Part shown: positions 37,401-48,776 of the stretch, piece by piece
Position numbering within the stretch: position 1 is the first letter of the stretch
Layout: each line of letters starts with the position of its first letter
Assembly: GCA_030248065.1 (NCBI GenBank)
Contig: JASAMV010005895.1
Coordinates: 1-64,000, forward strand
DNA length: 64,000 nt
From: Rhynchonema sp. JSB1_4
Taxonomy: Eukaryota > Nematoda > Chromadorea > Monhysterida > Xyalidae
Direction of reading: 5' to 3'
Made by a program: the position numbers and the translations under genes
Notes under the pieces: model-generated
Database searches by the model: none
Seen by the model: only the letters and a program-made list of their open reading frames with translations
What the model was told of the DNA's origin: nothing

Positions 37401-40400
37401 GACACGTCTACAATGTTATATTTATTAAGCACAGGCTTATTAACGATGGGTGCTGAACATTCATCAGCTGTTTGACGGACATGTGTAAACAGTATAGTTC
37501 TCCTGGAGGGTGTGTCCCCTTAGGTACACTTAATTTCCCCGACCAAACTACACTAATTTCCTCAACCTTTGCCTAAAATAGGTATTTTTAGGCCTAAATG
37601 GCCATCTTTAGACCTGAAGTGGATTACTTTTACGTCAATGTTGTCAAAAGTCGCCAAAATGCCCTTTATAGAGAACTTTTTCCAGTAAGGGGCAAAAAAT
37701 ACATACCTACAGTAGGTCTAATTTTTACCTGAAAAAATGACCTTTTCCTGACTTTGGGTCTTCCACCTTCCGCCTGGGGTACACTAATTTCCCCTCCAAA
37801 AAGTTAGGTAGGTACACTAATTTCCCCGCCGGTCTATGAACCACACTGTGGGTAATTACCCTTGGTGACTGTTGTTGTTTCGGTTTCTGTGGTACCCGGC
37901 TCAGTTGGTGAAGAAGAACTCTTTTCAGTGGAGACAGGAGTAATGTTTGCTGTCGGTGGTACTGAAGTAAACGCAGCCTCAAGTCAGATAGTTGGCCCAC
38001 ACCAATGTTCAACGGGATTTGTTAACTTCATGAGCATTTTTCGTATATTCGGAAAGTAGCATACCGTCAGAAATTGTTGTTGGTCCTGATTGTGATGTTG
38101 CATTCCTAGTGGTCAAAAAAGTCTCTTCTGTGGAGACAAAAGTGATGTCTACAGTCGGTGAAGCAGAAGTAGACAAATCTACAATTTGTTTATTTGGCTT
38201 AGCCTGGCTATAATTTGGTGCACATTTAGCAGCCATTTAGCGGACTTAATACCCTCTGTGAATGTTGTGCTCTCTGGATGAGATGTAGCCCATTCAGTAG
38301 ATGAAGCAGTCGAACCTTCTGTGGAGAAAACAGTGATGTTTGCTGGCGTTGAAGCAGAAGTAGTGAGATCTACAACTTTAATTAGCATTAGGATTGTACT
38401 AAGATCTTGAACGTTGCTCAGCTGTACATGAAGGACGGACACAATACCCGCTGTAGACGATGTTGGGGCTGTCTGCGAAGTCCCCCTCTTGCTGGTTAAA
38501 GCAGATTCTTCTGTGGAGACAACAGTAATGTTGTCTACTGTCGATGAAGCAGAAGTGGATGTATCTAGAAGTTACCATAATTAGGCTTGATCTCAATGTT
38601 AGCACACTTAGTCTTTTTCATTAAGTTACCCCTCGTAGTGGCTGTCGACTCTGGTTGTGATGTAGTCGGCTCAGTTGGCGAAACAGTTTCGTTAGTGGAG
38701 ATCACCGTGAACTCTAGACGTAGAGATAATTTTTAACTGGTCCTAATTAGGCCTTCGCTTAGCCTTTGCGTCATCCGTAAATATTTCAATCCTCTAGGAA
38801 AACTTGTGTGTACCCGTTGTGATTGTCGATTCTGAGGTAGCTGGCTCAGTCGAGGAAGTGGACTCTTCAGTGGAGACAATGGTAGTGTCAACCTCAGATT
38901 TAAATGTGGACATTTCTGTAATTGCTATGACCTATAGTATATCTGAAATCTGAAATCTTAAGCGCGAAATGTGAAAAGTACCCGTTGAGTTAGAGGGTAC
39001 CGCGGTTGACGCGGGCCCTTCAGTCGACGATGCAAAAGTTGACAATTCTGCAATTGACAGCAGCTTATGGTTTTACGAAAGTTGAAAAATATTTAAAACT
39101 ACGATTACATACCAGTGGTGCTTGTAGTAGACTGTTCGTTTGTTGATGCAGGAGGTACAGTCGGTGCGGTAGGTGAGGTAGGCTCTTCAGTCGAAACATT
39201 TGTGGTGTCTGCGGTCAACAATAACCAAGTAAGCAACACGTACATGTTTGAGTTGTGTTTTCATGTGAACCTGTCTGAGTAAGAAACGAACTATGATTGA
39301 TTGGGGTGGGCTCAGATTTATGGGCTGACACGGAAACTGGGACGGAGGTCAGTGGCTCTTCTGATGGTGTTACAGCTGTAAAACTAATTTATATGGTACT
39401 CATACAATTTCAGATTTTTATGTGATTCATTCTACGTACCTCCAGTGGACGTGACTTCAACCGTGCTGGACGCATTTGTGGTAGCCGGCTGGGCGGTTGG
39501 CGAGACTGCAATTTATCTTTAATGGGTGGAATTCAGAAAACAAAGTCAAGCTCAACATCAAAGTTCAACGTCAGATGTTTCACGCTGGCTCGTGCAGCAG
39601 ACGCAATTTTCTAAACGAAGGGTCAACTTTGACGCATTATTGTGCAAGACTGGATGCTTATCTAGCCAAAATATTGTTATAGGTAGGGATGTAACAGAAG
39701 CGTTTTGAGAGACTATTTCTGAGTTTCGTGAATTTCTGAAAAGAGGCAAAGAAATGAACAGACGATCACCAACGGGGGTGCAAAAAATTTTGACTGCGGT
39801 CAATGATCGCCACATTATTTCAATACCATTAGTCAGAAATTATTATAACTCAGAAATAATCTTCTGAAACGCTTGTGCTACGTCCTTAAAATTACAGTAT
39901 CCCGAGAAACGCATCCAATCATGCACAATAGTGCGTCAAAGTTGACCCTTCGTTTAGAAAATCGCGTCTGCTGCACGAGCCAGCGTGACGCCGAAACATC
40001 TGACGTTGAACTTTGACGTTGAGCTTGACGGTGAGCTTGACTTTGTTTTGTGAATTCCAGCCAATGACATTAGCACACCACAGAATCTTCAAAGTAATCT
40101 GATGTCTGACCACTGCCATTAGTTGACGTCGCTGATTTATCCGTTTTCGATGAAAACAGCGAAGTGTCATTGTTCGATTCCGAGGTTGTCGGTTCCGTTA
40201 AACTGGTTGGTTCCTTGCTTTCTGTTGTTGATTGGAATGAAGACGCCGATCGAGGTGATGTTTCAGCTTCTTCCGGCTTGGTGATGGTTGAGGATTCGGT
40301 GTTTCCAATAGCGGTGGTAGTCGGTGGGGCATCTAAATAACACAATATGAACTGTGAAGCATACATGTATGCTTTTGGTTGCCCATTTCGACCTGCTCTC

Positions 40401-41813
40401 GCAGACGGGCAGTGCACCAGTGTCATCAGTGCGAATGCACCCTGGCCGCATGGTCCCATGCCATATGTAATGTACAGTAGCTCTGGTTTGTCAGCCGTTA
40501 CTCTTTTGTGCGGTATACCTGTGGCGAAGGTTTCATTTTTGATCGGTCCTGTGCTGTTCGTATCCACAATCAAAGTCGTCAAAGAGTCCTCGGTAGGCTC
40601 TACAATGCAAGAATATCAGTAGCTGTTCAGACCAAGATAGGATAAATTTCACTTGTATCTATCGGCGTAGTTTCGGTTTTCGAAGGTTCATAGTCATCTG
40701 AAGTAACGGCTGTTGTGGTTTCTTCAGTTGAAACATCTTTATCAGTTTTGGTTCCTGTTGGAGTGTTGTCGATTACAGTCGTGGCGTTTGCTTTCGTCGT
40801 TGATGGTTGCTCGGCAGTGGCTAAAGAGTAAACGTTTTAAGGTTATTTTTACTTCAACTGAAAAATTTAAAGAACTGGGTCCCCATAATTGAAATGCACT
40901 TCGATTACAAGTCACAAAACTCAAATTCTGCACTAGCATACTTTGTGGATCGGTAACCATTGGTGCCGTGCCTTCAGAAGTGGAAGAGGTTCCACTGGTT
41001 TCGCGAGTCGCAGCGGGTGGGCTGATGATTGACTCTGAACGTGATATGTAAAAGCGGATTTACTTAGGATAATCAGTTCTTAGCGAGGCACATACCTTTG
41101 TCGGTGTATTCACAAATGAAGCTATTCGGTTGCCGACATGAAACACACTTAGGGTTGAGTCGACCAGAAAAACATTGAACTGCTTCGCATTGTCCATCTG
41201 TGCACTTGGCTCTGGTTGTCGGTGAATCAACCCAGTAGAATTTCGTGTAAAAGGTATCTTGGCACTTGGGGTCCTGTAAGTCGTTTTCATATATCTTCAG
41301 GGGATTTGATCTTCAGCACAGTCACAAATGAGCAAGAGGGGCCCGTGAGGCAAAAGGCCAGCAATAGTGACAGAACTGAACCCGCTTGCAGAATTTCGGG
41401 GAAGAATCAAACTTGTGATTAGATCGGATCGGACACATGCCTTGGTCAAGACTCTAATTTCGACCGATGTGAAAGTTGTTCCTCTTTGATCTTATCTGTG
41501 CGATCTGATCACCAAGATCCCTCACCAGATTGAGAATAGCGCTCAGTAATTCATCGTTGTGCACGGCCAACTTTCCAGTGGCGTTGAGTGTTTCGTGATG
41601 TTTCATGCACATTATTTCAGCTCCGTGTCGTGTTTTCTCCTCATATTTTGCGAGGCACGTTGGGCCTTTCTCAATCAGGATCATTTTATCTCCTTTACAA
41701 GCGGATAGCAATAATTCACCATCAGTTTGATTTTCGCCGGAAACTTTTTGCGGTAATTTCAATAAAAGCGTTGTCACTAACAGCATTGCATGCGGCCGTA
41801 GCGCATGCAGCAT
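34488..41813 (-). CDS. mucin-like single-pass membrane receptor with a Ser/Thr-rich exon array
   Basis: I do not recognise an orthologue. First exon 41526-41813 begins with a signal peptide (MLHALRPHAMLLVTTLLL) and Cys residues; it splices in phase 0 to a Cys-rich exon 41096-41273. About 15-17 short Ser/Thr/Glu-rich exons follow between about 41035 and 36360. Those I checked are phase 1 at both ends, and many share motifs like STEES or TSASPT. The single transmembrane segment is encoded near 35850-36055 (ILLSALFSMLVCCVCAFLAC, then a CCCC cluster). Basic/acidic cytoplasmic exons follow at about 35470-35710, 35245-35400 and 34835-35040. The last exon, after the acceptor near 34564, ends KTKPM-stop. 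The ectodomain should be heavily O-glycosylated. A 539-bp element sits in one intron. Ends and TM exon are solid; the exact number of repeat exons is approximate. Confidence 0.75.
37490..37835. repeat. intronic repeats of a TACACTAATTTCCCC word
   Basis: The words TACACTTAATTTCCCC, TACACTAATTTCC, TACACTAATTTCCCC and TACACTAATTTCCCC occur near 37518, 37548, 37780 and 37815. They flank a block of AGGCCTAAA-like words. This resembles the end region of an uncharacterised repeat inside an intron of the mucin-like gene. Confidence 0.55.
39524..40062. mobile_element. 539-bp GGG-tipped foldback element, AAT target duplication
   Basis: Ends are GGGTGGAATTCAGAAAACAA and a near complement, flanked by AAT on both sides. 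Each arm holds the inverted block with GAAGGGTCAACTTTGACGCA. It interrupts an intron of the mucin-like gene. It is related to the element at 26861. Confidence 0.8.
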
Positions 41814-42030
41814 GATGTCTGCGCTTTACTTTGACTCTCTGATATATTTTCTGAAGAAATTTGGTAATGCAGTACAAATACGAGAGCGGTAAATTTGAGC
41901 ATTGTATTGAAAAGTCAGGCGTGTGTTCACTAGTTGCACGTTTATTCCCCCGTTTCTGAAGGCAGAAATAAATTGCATCGTGTCAACATCAAAGTAGGTT
42001 TTTTTGGGATTCAGAACAATCTCACAGAGA

Positions 42031-44957
42031 TCACAGCGATACCCAATCGGGTGGGAAATACTCCTTTGGCGTGTATTGGTAAAACAAGGTCGAGTTTGGC
42101 CGTGCGTACTCTCTTTGATAGACGACGTGACCGCCCGTCAGAAACCCTGACCACCAACTGAAGGTGCCTGGAACAAAAAGGAAGAAGTATATTTGTAAAA
42201 AGATCAGGTGTTTAATTCGAAGGTGACTCAAAATCTGGTAGGTTAGATGAACGGTTTTCGAGTTGTTTCAGTGTTCGTCCGGAAAATATCCTACCGCAAT
42301 AAAAATGCCGAAGTTAGAAAAATTCGAAGTCTGTCCAGCGACTGGAACTACCTTAGCCGCACCTCAACAACGTTTGTCATATGATCATCATTGGAACTGG
42401 AAGAAATCGAAGGTTCCTTTCTAAGATTAATGACCAAATGCTACAGCATCCTATTTTCACAGAAATTGATCAATTATCCGTTCCAATCAATAAAGCCTGT
42501 TCAAAGACCTGTGGTGATGATTGAATGATTAGCCGACGCCAACATGCACATATCGACTGCGGCATCGTGTTTCTCCATTGGAATCACCACATCAGTGAGA
42601 CTGCCGAACTGCTCTTCATTCCATTTAGGATCGTCGCCCAAGATTAGGAATCGCGCGCAACTCGTCTTGAATGGACCATCCTCGGAGAATCTGTGATAGT
42701 GATCTTCGACAATCTATAGCTAAAGCTTGACGATCGGATCTGATTGGATATGTCTTATGCCTTTTTGAACTAAGCTATACTTACATAGCACAAGCGTGCC
42801 CTGAGGTTCAAAACACAACGGAGCGGAAATAAAGAATATTAACCAAGCGCTTGCGAATGTAAATGTCAACACACACTAATTGGTTAATTGATTAACAGTA
42901 GTCATTGCTTCTCGTACTTTTCCCAATAATATTGTATGGCCCTCTTAACGTAATCGGCCTGCGCCGGCCAATGTCCGAATCCTTTGGCAAAGTCCGTGTT
43001 GAAGTCCGTCCGTCTGCAATGCACACCGACAATCGTGCACACGGTCTGCGCGTTGTGTTTCACTTGTAGCACCTCGCTGAAATAGTGCAAAGTTTTCTCG
43101 TTGTGCGCGTTGTGGTGCATTTGCTACGACGATGACCTGATGCACCGTTCGTCAATGGAAGCACATTAAAAATGGCACAGAATGGTTGGCACATATACGT
43201 GACTGTAAAAAACAAAATTGCGCTCATTAGAAACGTGGATTGGATGTCGTTACTTAATTCATTTGCAGCGACGATACCTTGTGCAGAAGGACGATTGCAA
43301 AAAAGTTAGCAAAAACGCTCTCGCTGCACAATACACTTGTCATTGAGTCATTAGCTGCGTCACATGGGGGCTTGAGAATAGCGAATTCCAAACAGAATGT
43401 TGTGGACATTCTCAGAGTGTGCCGAAATGTCTAACCTTCCAATAGGTGTAGAACACTTGTTCTGGAAACCAGCAGCTTACAGTAAGAAATTCACAGCTAA
43501 CCGAAATGTTTTTCTGCATTTTCCCATGATGTGGTCTTTGAACTTCCACATTTCCCGCCTGACCACATCTGCCACGTGTGCAAAGTAGCCATAGGCTTGG
43601 ATGTAGCCGTGGATGCGCACATTCTGGTCACTAGGAAGGTTGAGGATCTTGTTACCCACCGAGTGCGGACCTCTGGTCGTGATCTCGTTTTCCTGGGTCG
43701 TACTAGGGATTTGTGGTATGTAGCTTGCGCGTCTGATTTTCTTTGTGTTGTGGTGTGGCGTGAAATAGTGTTTGATAGTGTTTTTAAAGGTATGCCTTGA
43801 GTTATATTGGACTATAGTAGGACCATTCACAAGTGCTACCACGCAGGACGTAGTCTAAAACGTAAAAAGTGCAATGCTTCTAGTTTCTCTGGACGGCGTT
43901 TTTTGTCGGCTCATGCGCAATTTTTCAGTTTTTCAACTTAAACTCACAACTATCGTGATTTCCTCTCCCGGTGGTTTGGATTTCACCAATGGCACGATGT
44001 TCGTCGAATGCGTCGCCTGAATTCGTTTGTAGAGATCAAGATTCGGCAGAAAGTACGGTTTTTTGTTGTTTTTTACCGCGATGCCGTAAAGACAGGCTAC
44101 ACCGAACATTGTCGACCCCAATCGACCACCTTTCGCGTCCAGAGTTACGAAGGTCGTTGCCGATTGATTGATTGTTTGATTGGGTACCGATTTTAATGTT
44201 GCTGCTAATTGAGCAGATGTCAGAACTGCAGCAGACGTAATAGGTGTTGAGCTACTAACACCAGTAGTCGATTGGTTGTTCACGTTATTTGCCACAGCTG
44301 GTTTGGTAGTTGTTAGCGCAGTAGTAGTGATGGTCAAATTGTTTGATTTAGAGGTCGCACTTATCGAAGTGGTAGTGGTTATCACAATCGCCTTCGATGT
44401 GGTAGTTGTGGTGGTGACTTGTTCCAGCAGCTTTTCTGGTGGTACAGTTCTCAACAACTTCTTCCTGAAATTGTTGTGGTTCCCCTTGGCAAATGATTCT
44501 TTCGGCAGCAGCTATGGTATAGACCTTCAGAATGCCTGAGGCCCAGGCGGTGATTAATGACAAAAGCATCGGTACCATTAGACTTTGTTTGAAACATCAG
44601 TACGTAAGGCGTAACCATGAGGTCAGAAGCAGGAGTTCAGGTGCCCTTACACGTGGGTTTTGGCATGCTCTTCGATATTTGTCTAAGTATCGTTTGCATT
44701 TTCGCATACCAAGGCATTCGTGGGGTACCGGCAAAGACATAGTGTCTAAAGAAAGTCAAAACACAAATAATCAAACAAACTCACAGAATCCTCTCATCTT
44801 TAATCCTTGTTTGAAGCGTTTCATTCAATGTCTCAATCCTTTGCAATGCCTTTCTCGCAATGCCGTTGTCCAACTGCAAGTTGTAGATCCAAAGGAACAA
44901 ACACGCGCTCACCGCACAGAGGGGCAACAGTTTTCTCAGTGTTTGCGAAGTTCGCAT
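42031..44957 (-). CDS. GT11-family alpha-1,2-fucosyltransferase-like type II membrane enzyme
   Basis: Predicted Golgi enzyme transferring fucose from GDP-fucose to a glycan, by family resemblance. Exons 44785-44957, 43948-44464, 43495-43692, 42918-43123, 42509-42690 and 42031-42167 join in matching phases to 470 codons plus stop. The N-terminus has a short cytosolic segment and a signal anchor (about residues 11-28), then a Thr-rich stem (residues about 70-145). Catalytic-domain marks are GGRLGSTMFGVACLYGIA (exon 2), VGVHCRRTDF (exon 4, the HxRRxD nucleotide-sugar motif), a FLILGDD strand and ANHSIITTG joined to TFSWWSGFLTGG (exons 5-6), the C-terminal GT11 signature. Exon 4 starts inside a dispersed palindromic repeat. 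Acceptor specificity cannot be told from sequence. Other alpha-1,2-fucosyl/GDP-sugar transferases are possible. Confidence 0.87.
43114..43146. repeat. dispersed palindromic repeat overlapping a coding exon
   Basis: Copy of the GGTGCAT...GATGACCTGGTGCACC family. On the minus strand it supplies the acceptor (GTCGTAG) and the first ten bases of exon 4 of the GT11 gene. Confidence 0.65.
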
Positions 44958-44972
44958 TTTTTCGATTTGTTG

Positions 44973-45179
44973 TCAAAGATAATAGAAAATCAACAGAAAT
45001 GTGCCAAGCAGCGCGAAAATTAGCGCCAGTTTCCAGCCGATTTGCACCCAAAGTCGCAGTCGTTTGAGCTTGCGCGATAGACGCGCGTCATGTTTTCGTT
45101 GCAGTTTAGTTGGTCCGGTCTTGCCGACTACAGAAAAGGCGTCTTGTTTGGTCGTCGACCGGCGGTGCGTTGGGTTCAT
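44973..45179 (-). CDS. 68-aa ORF with basic N-terminus and C-terminal membrane segment
   Basis: ATG to TGA, ending 15 nt before the GT11 start codon. The first 45 residues are Lys/Arg-rich. The last about 22 are a hydrophobic helix running to the stop (WKLALIFALLGTFLLIFYYL), as in tail-anchored proteins. The segment VQIGWKL resembles IQICWKI in the next ORF upstream. It could be an uORF-encoded microprotein, a separate small gene, or the end of a spliced gene. No known family was recognised. Confidence 0.45.
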   Translation of the reverse strand: MNPTHRRSTTKQDAFSVVGKTGPTKLQRKHDARLSRKLKRLRLWVQIGWKLALIFALLGTFLLIFYYL

Positions 45180-45188
45180 CGGGCAGGG

Positions 45189-45290
45189 TCAGGCGTGGCA
45201 TAGGATTATGAAGAAGACGAAGAATATTAGGGAGAGTAGAATGATCTTCCAGCAGATTTGTATCAGCAACAGTTGCTTTTTCTTATTCAT
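45189..45290 (-). CDS. 33-aa ORF with one hydrophobic segment
   Basis: MNKKKQ followed by a hydrophobic stretch to the stop. Its core IQICWKI resembles the membrane segment of the 68-aa ORF 10 nt downstream, suggesting tandem duplication. It is very short, so coding status is uncertain. Confidence 0.3.
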   Translation of the reverse strand: MNKKKQLLLIQICWKIILLSLIFFVFFIILCHA

Positions 45291-45832
45291 TATAATATAT
45301 CATTATTTATATTAAATTTAATTTTTGTCACATTTTGTTACATCTCTGGTTTACGAGCCATAGCCCTCAGCAGAATAAATTCCAACTTCATAACTGACAA
45401 ATTAGTGCACCAAACCTAACCAGCTGTGGCTTAACCCAGCAGTACACGTGTAACCCAACAGGTATACTGATGGATCTGTTAGTACACATTGTCAGTGAGC
45501 TGACATGCTAGCGGCACGAAGGTTTGCGTACCACACATGGCTTTTTAGTTTCGCATTTTGCTTTTTAGTATCGCATTGTTTCCAGGTAGCGGAGTACAGC
45601 GGGTGAAGCCATGCTCTCTGTGCTGGGCTTGAGCTCTATGTACCTGCCTGCCCACCCAGTGCGCATGGTCACGGGAACCTAGAGTGCTCATAACGCTCAG
45701 CGATGCCTCCAACTTTTTCGCAGGTTTACAGCAGTGGAATAAACATTAACAACTGTTTGGAAGAGTATTTGTAGTACGGTACATGGCGAGCAAACCAAAC
45801 GCACTCAAGTTTAAATTCAGTGTCCACTGTAT

Positions 45833-46057
45833 GGGTGGAATTTTCGAAACGGTGTAAAGGTCAGTTGGGTGTAAAGGTCGGTGCAAAGTTCGGTCGAAAG
45901 CTCGGTGGGCGTAGCTCGGTGTAAACGTGAAACATTGCCTGTTATTAACGTGGAATGTTTCAAGTTTACACCGAGGTCTATCACACTGAGCTGTCGACCG
46001 AGCTTTCCACGACCTTTACACCCAACTGACCTTTACACCGTTTCGAAAATATCACCC
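45833..46057. mobile_element. 225-bp GGG-tipped foldback MITE, TAT target duplication
   Basis: Self-complementary along nearly all its length. Ends are GGGTGGAATTTTCGAAACGG and the complement of GGGTGATATTTTCGAAACGG. The arms contain repeated GGTGTAAAGGTC and GCTCGGTGTAAAC words. TAT flanks both ends. An inverted copy lies at 49993. Confidence 0.85.
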
Positions 46058-46401
46058 TATGTAATTGAACAACCAGGTATTGAATAGAAACGTCAAGTCA
46101 AGAGGCTAGATTAGTAAGCAGGGTTGTCCTCAGGTAGATTCAGAAGATCAAATTACAATCAAAGTTATTATCTGCTTTCTTCATATTTCGTTGTGGTACA
46201 TTGACCATTTTTTAGAGGGGAAGTCCTAACACTTAGAAATGTAGGTCGCGGTAAACAAAGAGGTTCCTGCAATAGAAAAAACTGCACGACTAATTTTAAT
46301 TAAACTATACTATGTATGCATGCAGACGGTCCATGTGTACGAACGAAACAAATAAACTAAAACGAGCAAATAAGTGTTTTTAACTGTCTTGTTTTGCCAG
46401 T

Positions 46402-47936
46402 TCACGGCTGTCGTTTAAATGCTTTGATGTGCTCCTCACCACAGGCACTTATCACGCTGATCATGATTCCGTCGGGCAACTGAAAAACGGGGCTCATAAA
46501 ACTGTGGTCAAATCAAGTAGTCAAATCTTGTCGTGAAATCACATGCATAATTACCGCGCTCATTTGAGGCTGCTTGATTTGACGACAACACTTGACGACT
46601 TGACTTAACTACAGTGCGATTGGCCAAAGACTAGATACCTCACACTGCAATATTAAAATCAAAAGTAGTCAGTGATAAAAAAAACAAAGAGCAGATCCAG
46701 ATACCGCGGCAAACGCATCCCTGATCGCTTCACCCATACTTCCGTCCGGCAAGCGCAAATCCTGCCGCGTTGTCAACGTGTCGGTGTCAAACAGAGACAC
46801 GCAGTCGCCATCCCGTTCGATTTGCAGCAGCTCGTAGTCTGGAAACAAAACGTATCGATGCGAACTTTTGATATGCGGACCTTTTTGCTCGACATTTTGT
46901 TGTAACTGACAAAGTACAAAGATTTCTACGTCTTTCTGTCTTATCTGCGCTTCTGATTGCACTTTTTGCAACCAATTCAATTCAATTCTGATGAGTGGAA
47001 CTATAGTTATCCCGTAAAAGAGAGGCGTATCTGGGTTTGAATTTAGGGGGTGCTGTGGGTCATGATTTTTATTCAGCGCTTCTTTCTGTTTTGAAAACTC
47101 AGTTTTATCTAGTGCTTGTTCGAAAGTTGCCTTTTGGAAGACCTACAACCGAGATCTTGTCACAGGCTTGCGAAGCGCGCGAAGGTTTTCGACTTTTCAT
47201 GCGGGCGCCGGTTAAAACTGGTCATAAAATAGCTTTATCTAGCGCGCGATGCTCGCAATTTTTTGACATTTGAGGTGTATCACAGCAAAAATGCAGCATT
47301 TTGGGCTCTAAAATGAGCTTTTTTTCTGAGAACAATTTCTTACCGATCAGTGTTGGATCTTCTCAGAGAGGTGCCACTCAGACTGCTGAGGAGGTGCTGC
47401 GTGCCTCTAAGCACCCCTTAAATGTGCCACTGCCGTTGAAATCAACAATCCAACACAACCTTTCTTGGTCACGACCGGCACGCGAATGATGTCTCTGGCC
47501 GGACACAATGTCTCGTGTTTTCGGCCGTTGAACATATCCAGCCCGGTCAAACGTACTTTTGCGTGTCCGTGCTTGCTCGGCGCAGACGTGTGCATTTCCA
47601 CTATTTTGCAGGGTCGGTCTGAAAATACAACTGGTATTAGTGACTAAAATTTGTATGGTGACTATGTCCTGTGCGCCATTAATTTGAGAACTAAAAAATT
47701 ACGATGTGCATAACTGGTCTTATATGTTGTCGTAGGGCTGTTTGTTAACTGGGCACCACAACCGGTTTTGGACCTTGTAAATTCAGGTCATGAAAAGATC
47801 GGGCAAGGTTGGGGACAATCTGCAGAAGATGAATGAGATAAACGAAACCGTACGAAGGTATACCTTTTATCATCACACAATCGCCCCTTCTCAGCGCGGA
47901 GCATTGTTTCGGAAATGTCGGATCGGAACAGGCCAT
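46402..47936 (-). CDS. eIF5A: divergent eukaryotic translation initiation factor 5A
   Basis: eIF5A binds the ribosome and relieves stalling, normally after a conserved lysine is converted to hypusine by deoxyhypusine synthase and hydroxylase. Exons 47864-47936, 47460-47618, 46705-46838 and 46402-46479 join in frame to 147 codons plus stop; the family norm is about 155. Family marks: FPKQCSALRRGDCVMI and RPCKIVEM at the N-terminus, SKHGHAKVRLTGLDMF in the hypusine loop domain, VPVV, DLRLPDGSMGEAI and ISACGEEHIKAF in the C-terminal OB domain. The hypusine-site lysine before HGHAK is present. The preceding residues are APS where nearly all eukaryotes have KTG. The usual acidic N-terminal extension is absent; an acceptor-like AATAG just upstream leaves room for another 5' exon. 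Confidence 0.88.
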
Positions 47937-48009
47937 GACTACTATTGGAACAAAAAACTGTATTCACAGAAAGTATGATGATGATTCTTCTAACTCTATT
48001 GGATGAAAT

Positions 48010-48045
48010 AATGCAAACACAAACACACACACACACGCAAACACA
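48010..48045. repeat. CA/GT microsatellite
   Basis: A short (AC)n tract with slight interruptions in the spacer upstream of eIF5A. Confidence 0.8.
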
Positions 48046-48776
48046 CTGATCGTCAAAGGGAACCACCAAGGCTTGTGAACAACAGTGCGCTACTCAGTGG
48101 TCAGGCGTCTCACTTGCTGAAAGTTGCGCAATTCCATGCAAAAAACATACAGCACCAGTACACAGTTGTAGACGTGGGAGCACGTGCTTGTATTTTTAGA
48201 AAACCGGCGATGCACGTGGTTATTGTGTGCGCGTGTCACAATGTTGTGAAATCCCAGGTTCTCAGAACAAATACAGGATACACAGATGATGCCGAAAGGA
48301 CAAGACAGCAACCAGAATATGCAGCCAATTAAAACTGAAATATCACATCAATAACACGAAATCAGTACCCACATGAATTATACGCGCGATCAAGATATGC
48401 GGTCAGTTTTATACATCAACGATGTGCTCAAACAGATAATCATCAATCACACGCTACATAATAGGTACAATTCTATTGGTATCACTTTTCAAAAAACCTT
48501 CGGGACAAATTTTGGTTGGCATCGAAAGTCAAGTTTGAAAATGTCTTTTCCAGTTTTAATCTGACATCTTTTTTGCCAAAATTCAAATAATTTGCCATTT
48601 TTTGATCAGTCATAATAATACACATCATCAAATTAAGTAATTACTTTGCGATGTAGCAAGACAAATGAAATAAGCTTAAAGGAAGTGGCTTGGCAGGGAT
48701 AAAGTTCATTTATGTAGACAAAATTTTATTTTGGTTTTCCTCTCGAAATTTTGCGCGTCAATTTTTCTATTGATTT

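Noticed and set aside
43531..43800. 89-codon plus-strand frame
   Set aside because: Antisense to GT11 exon 3.
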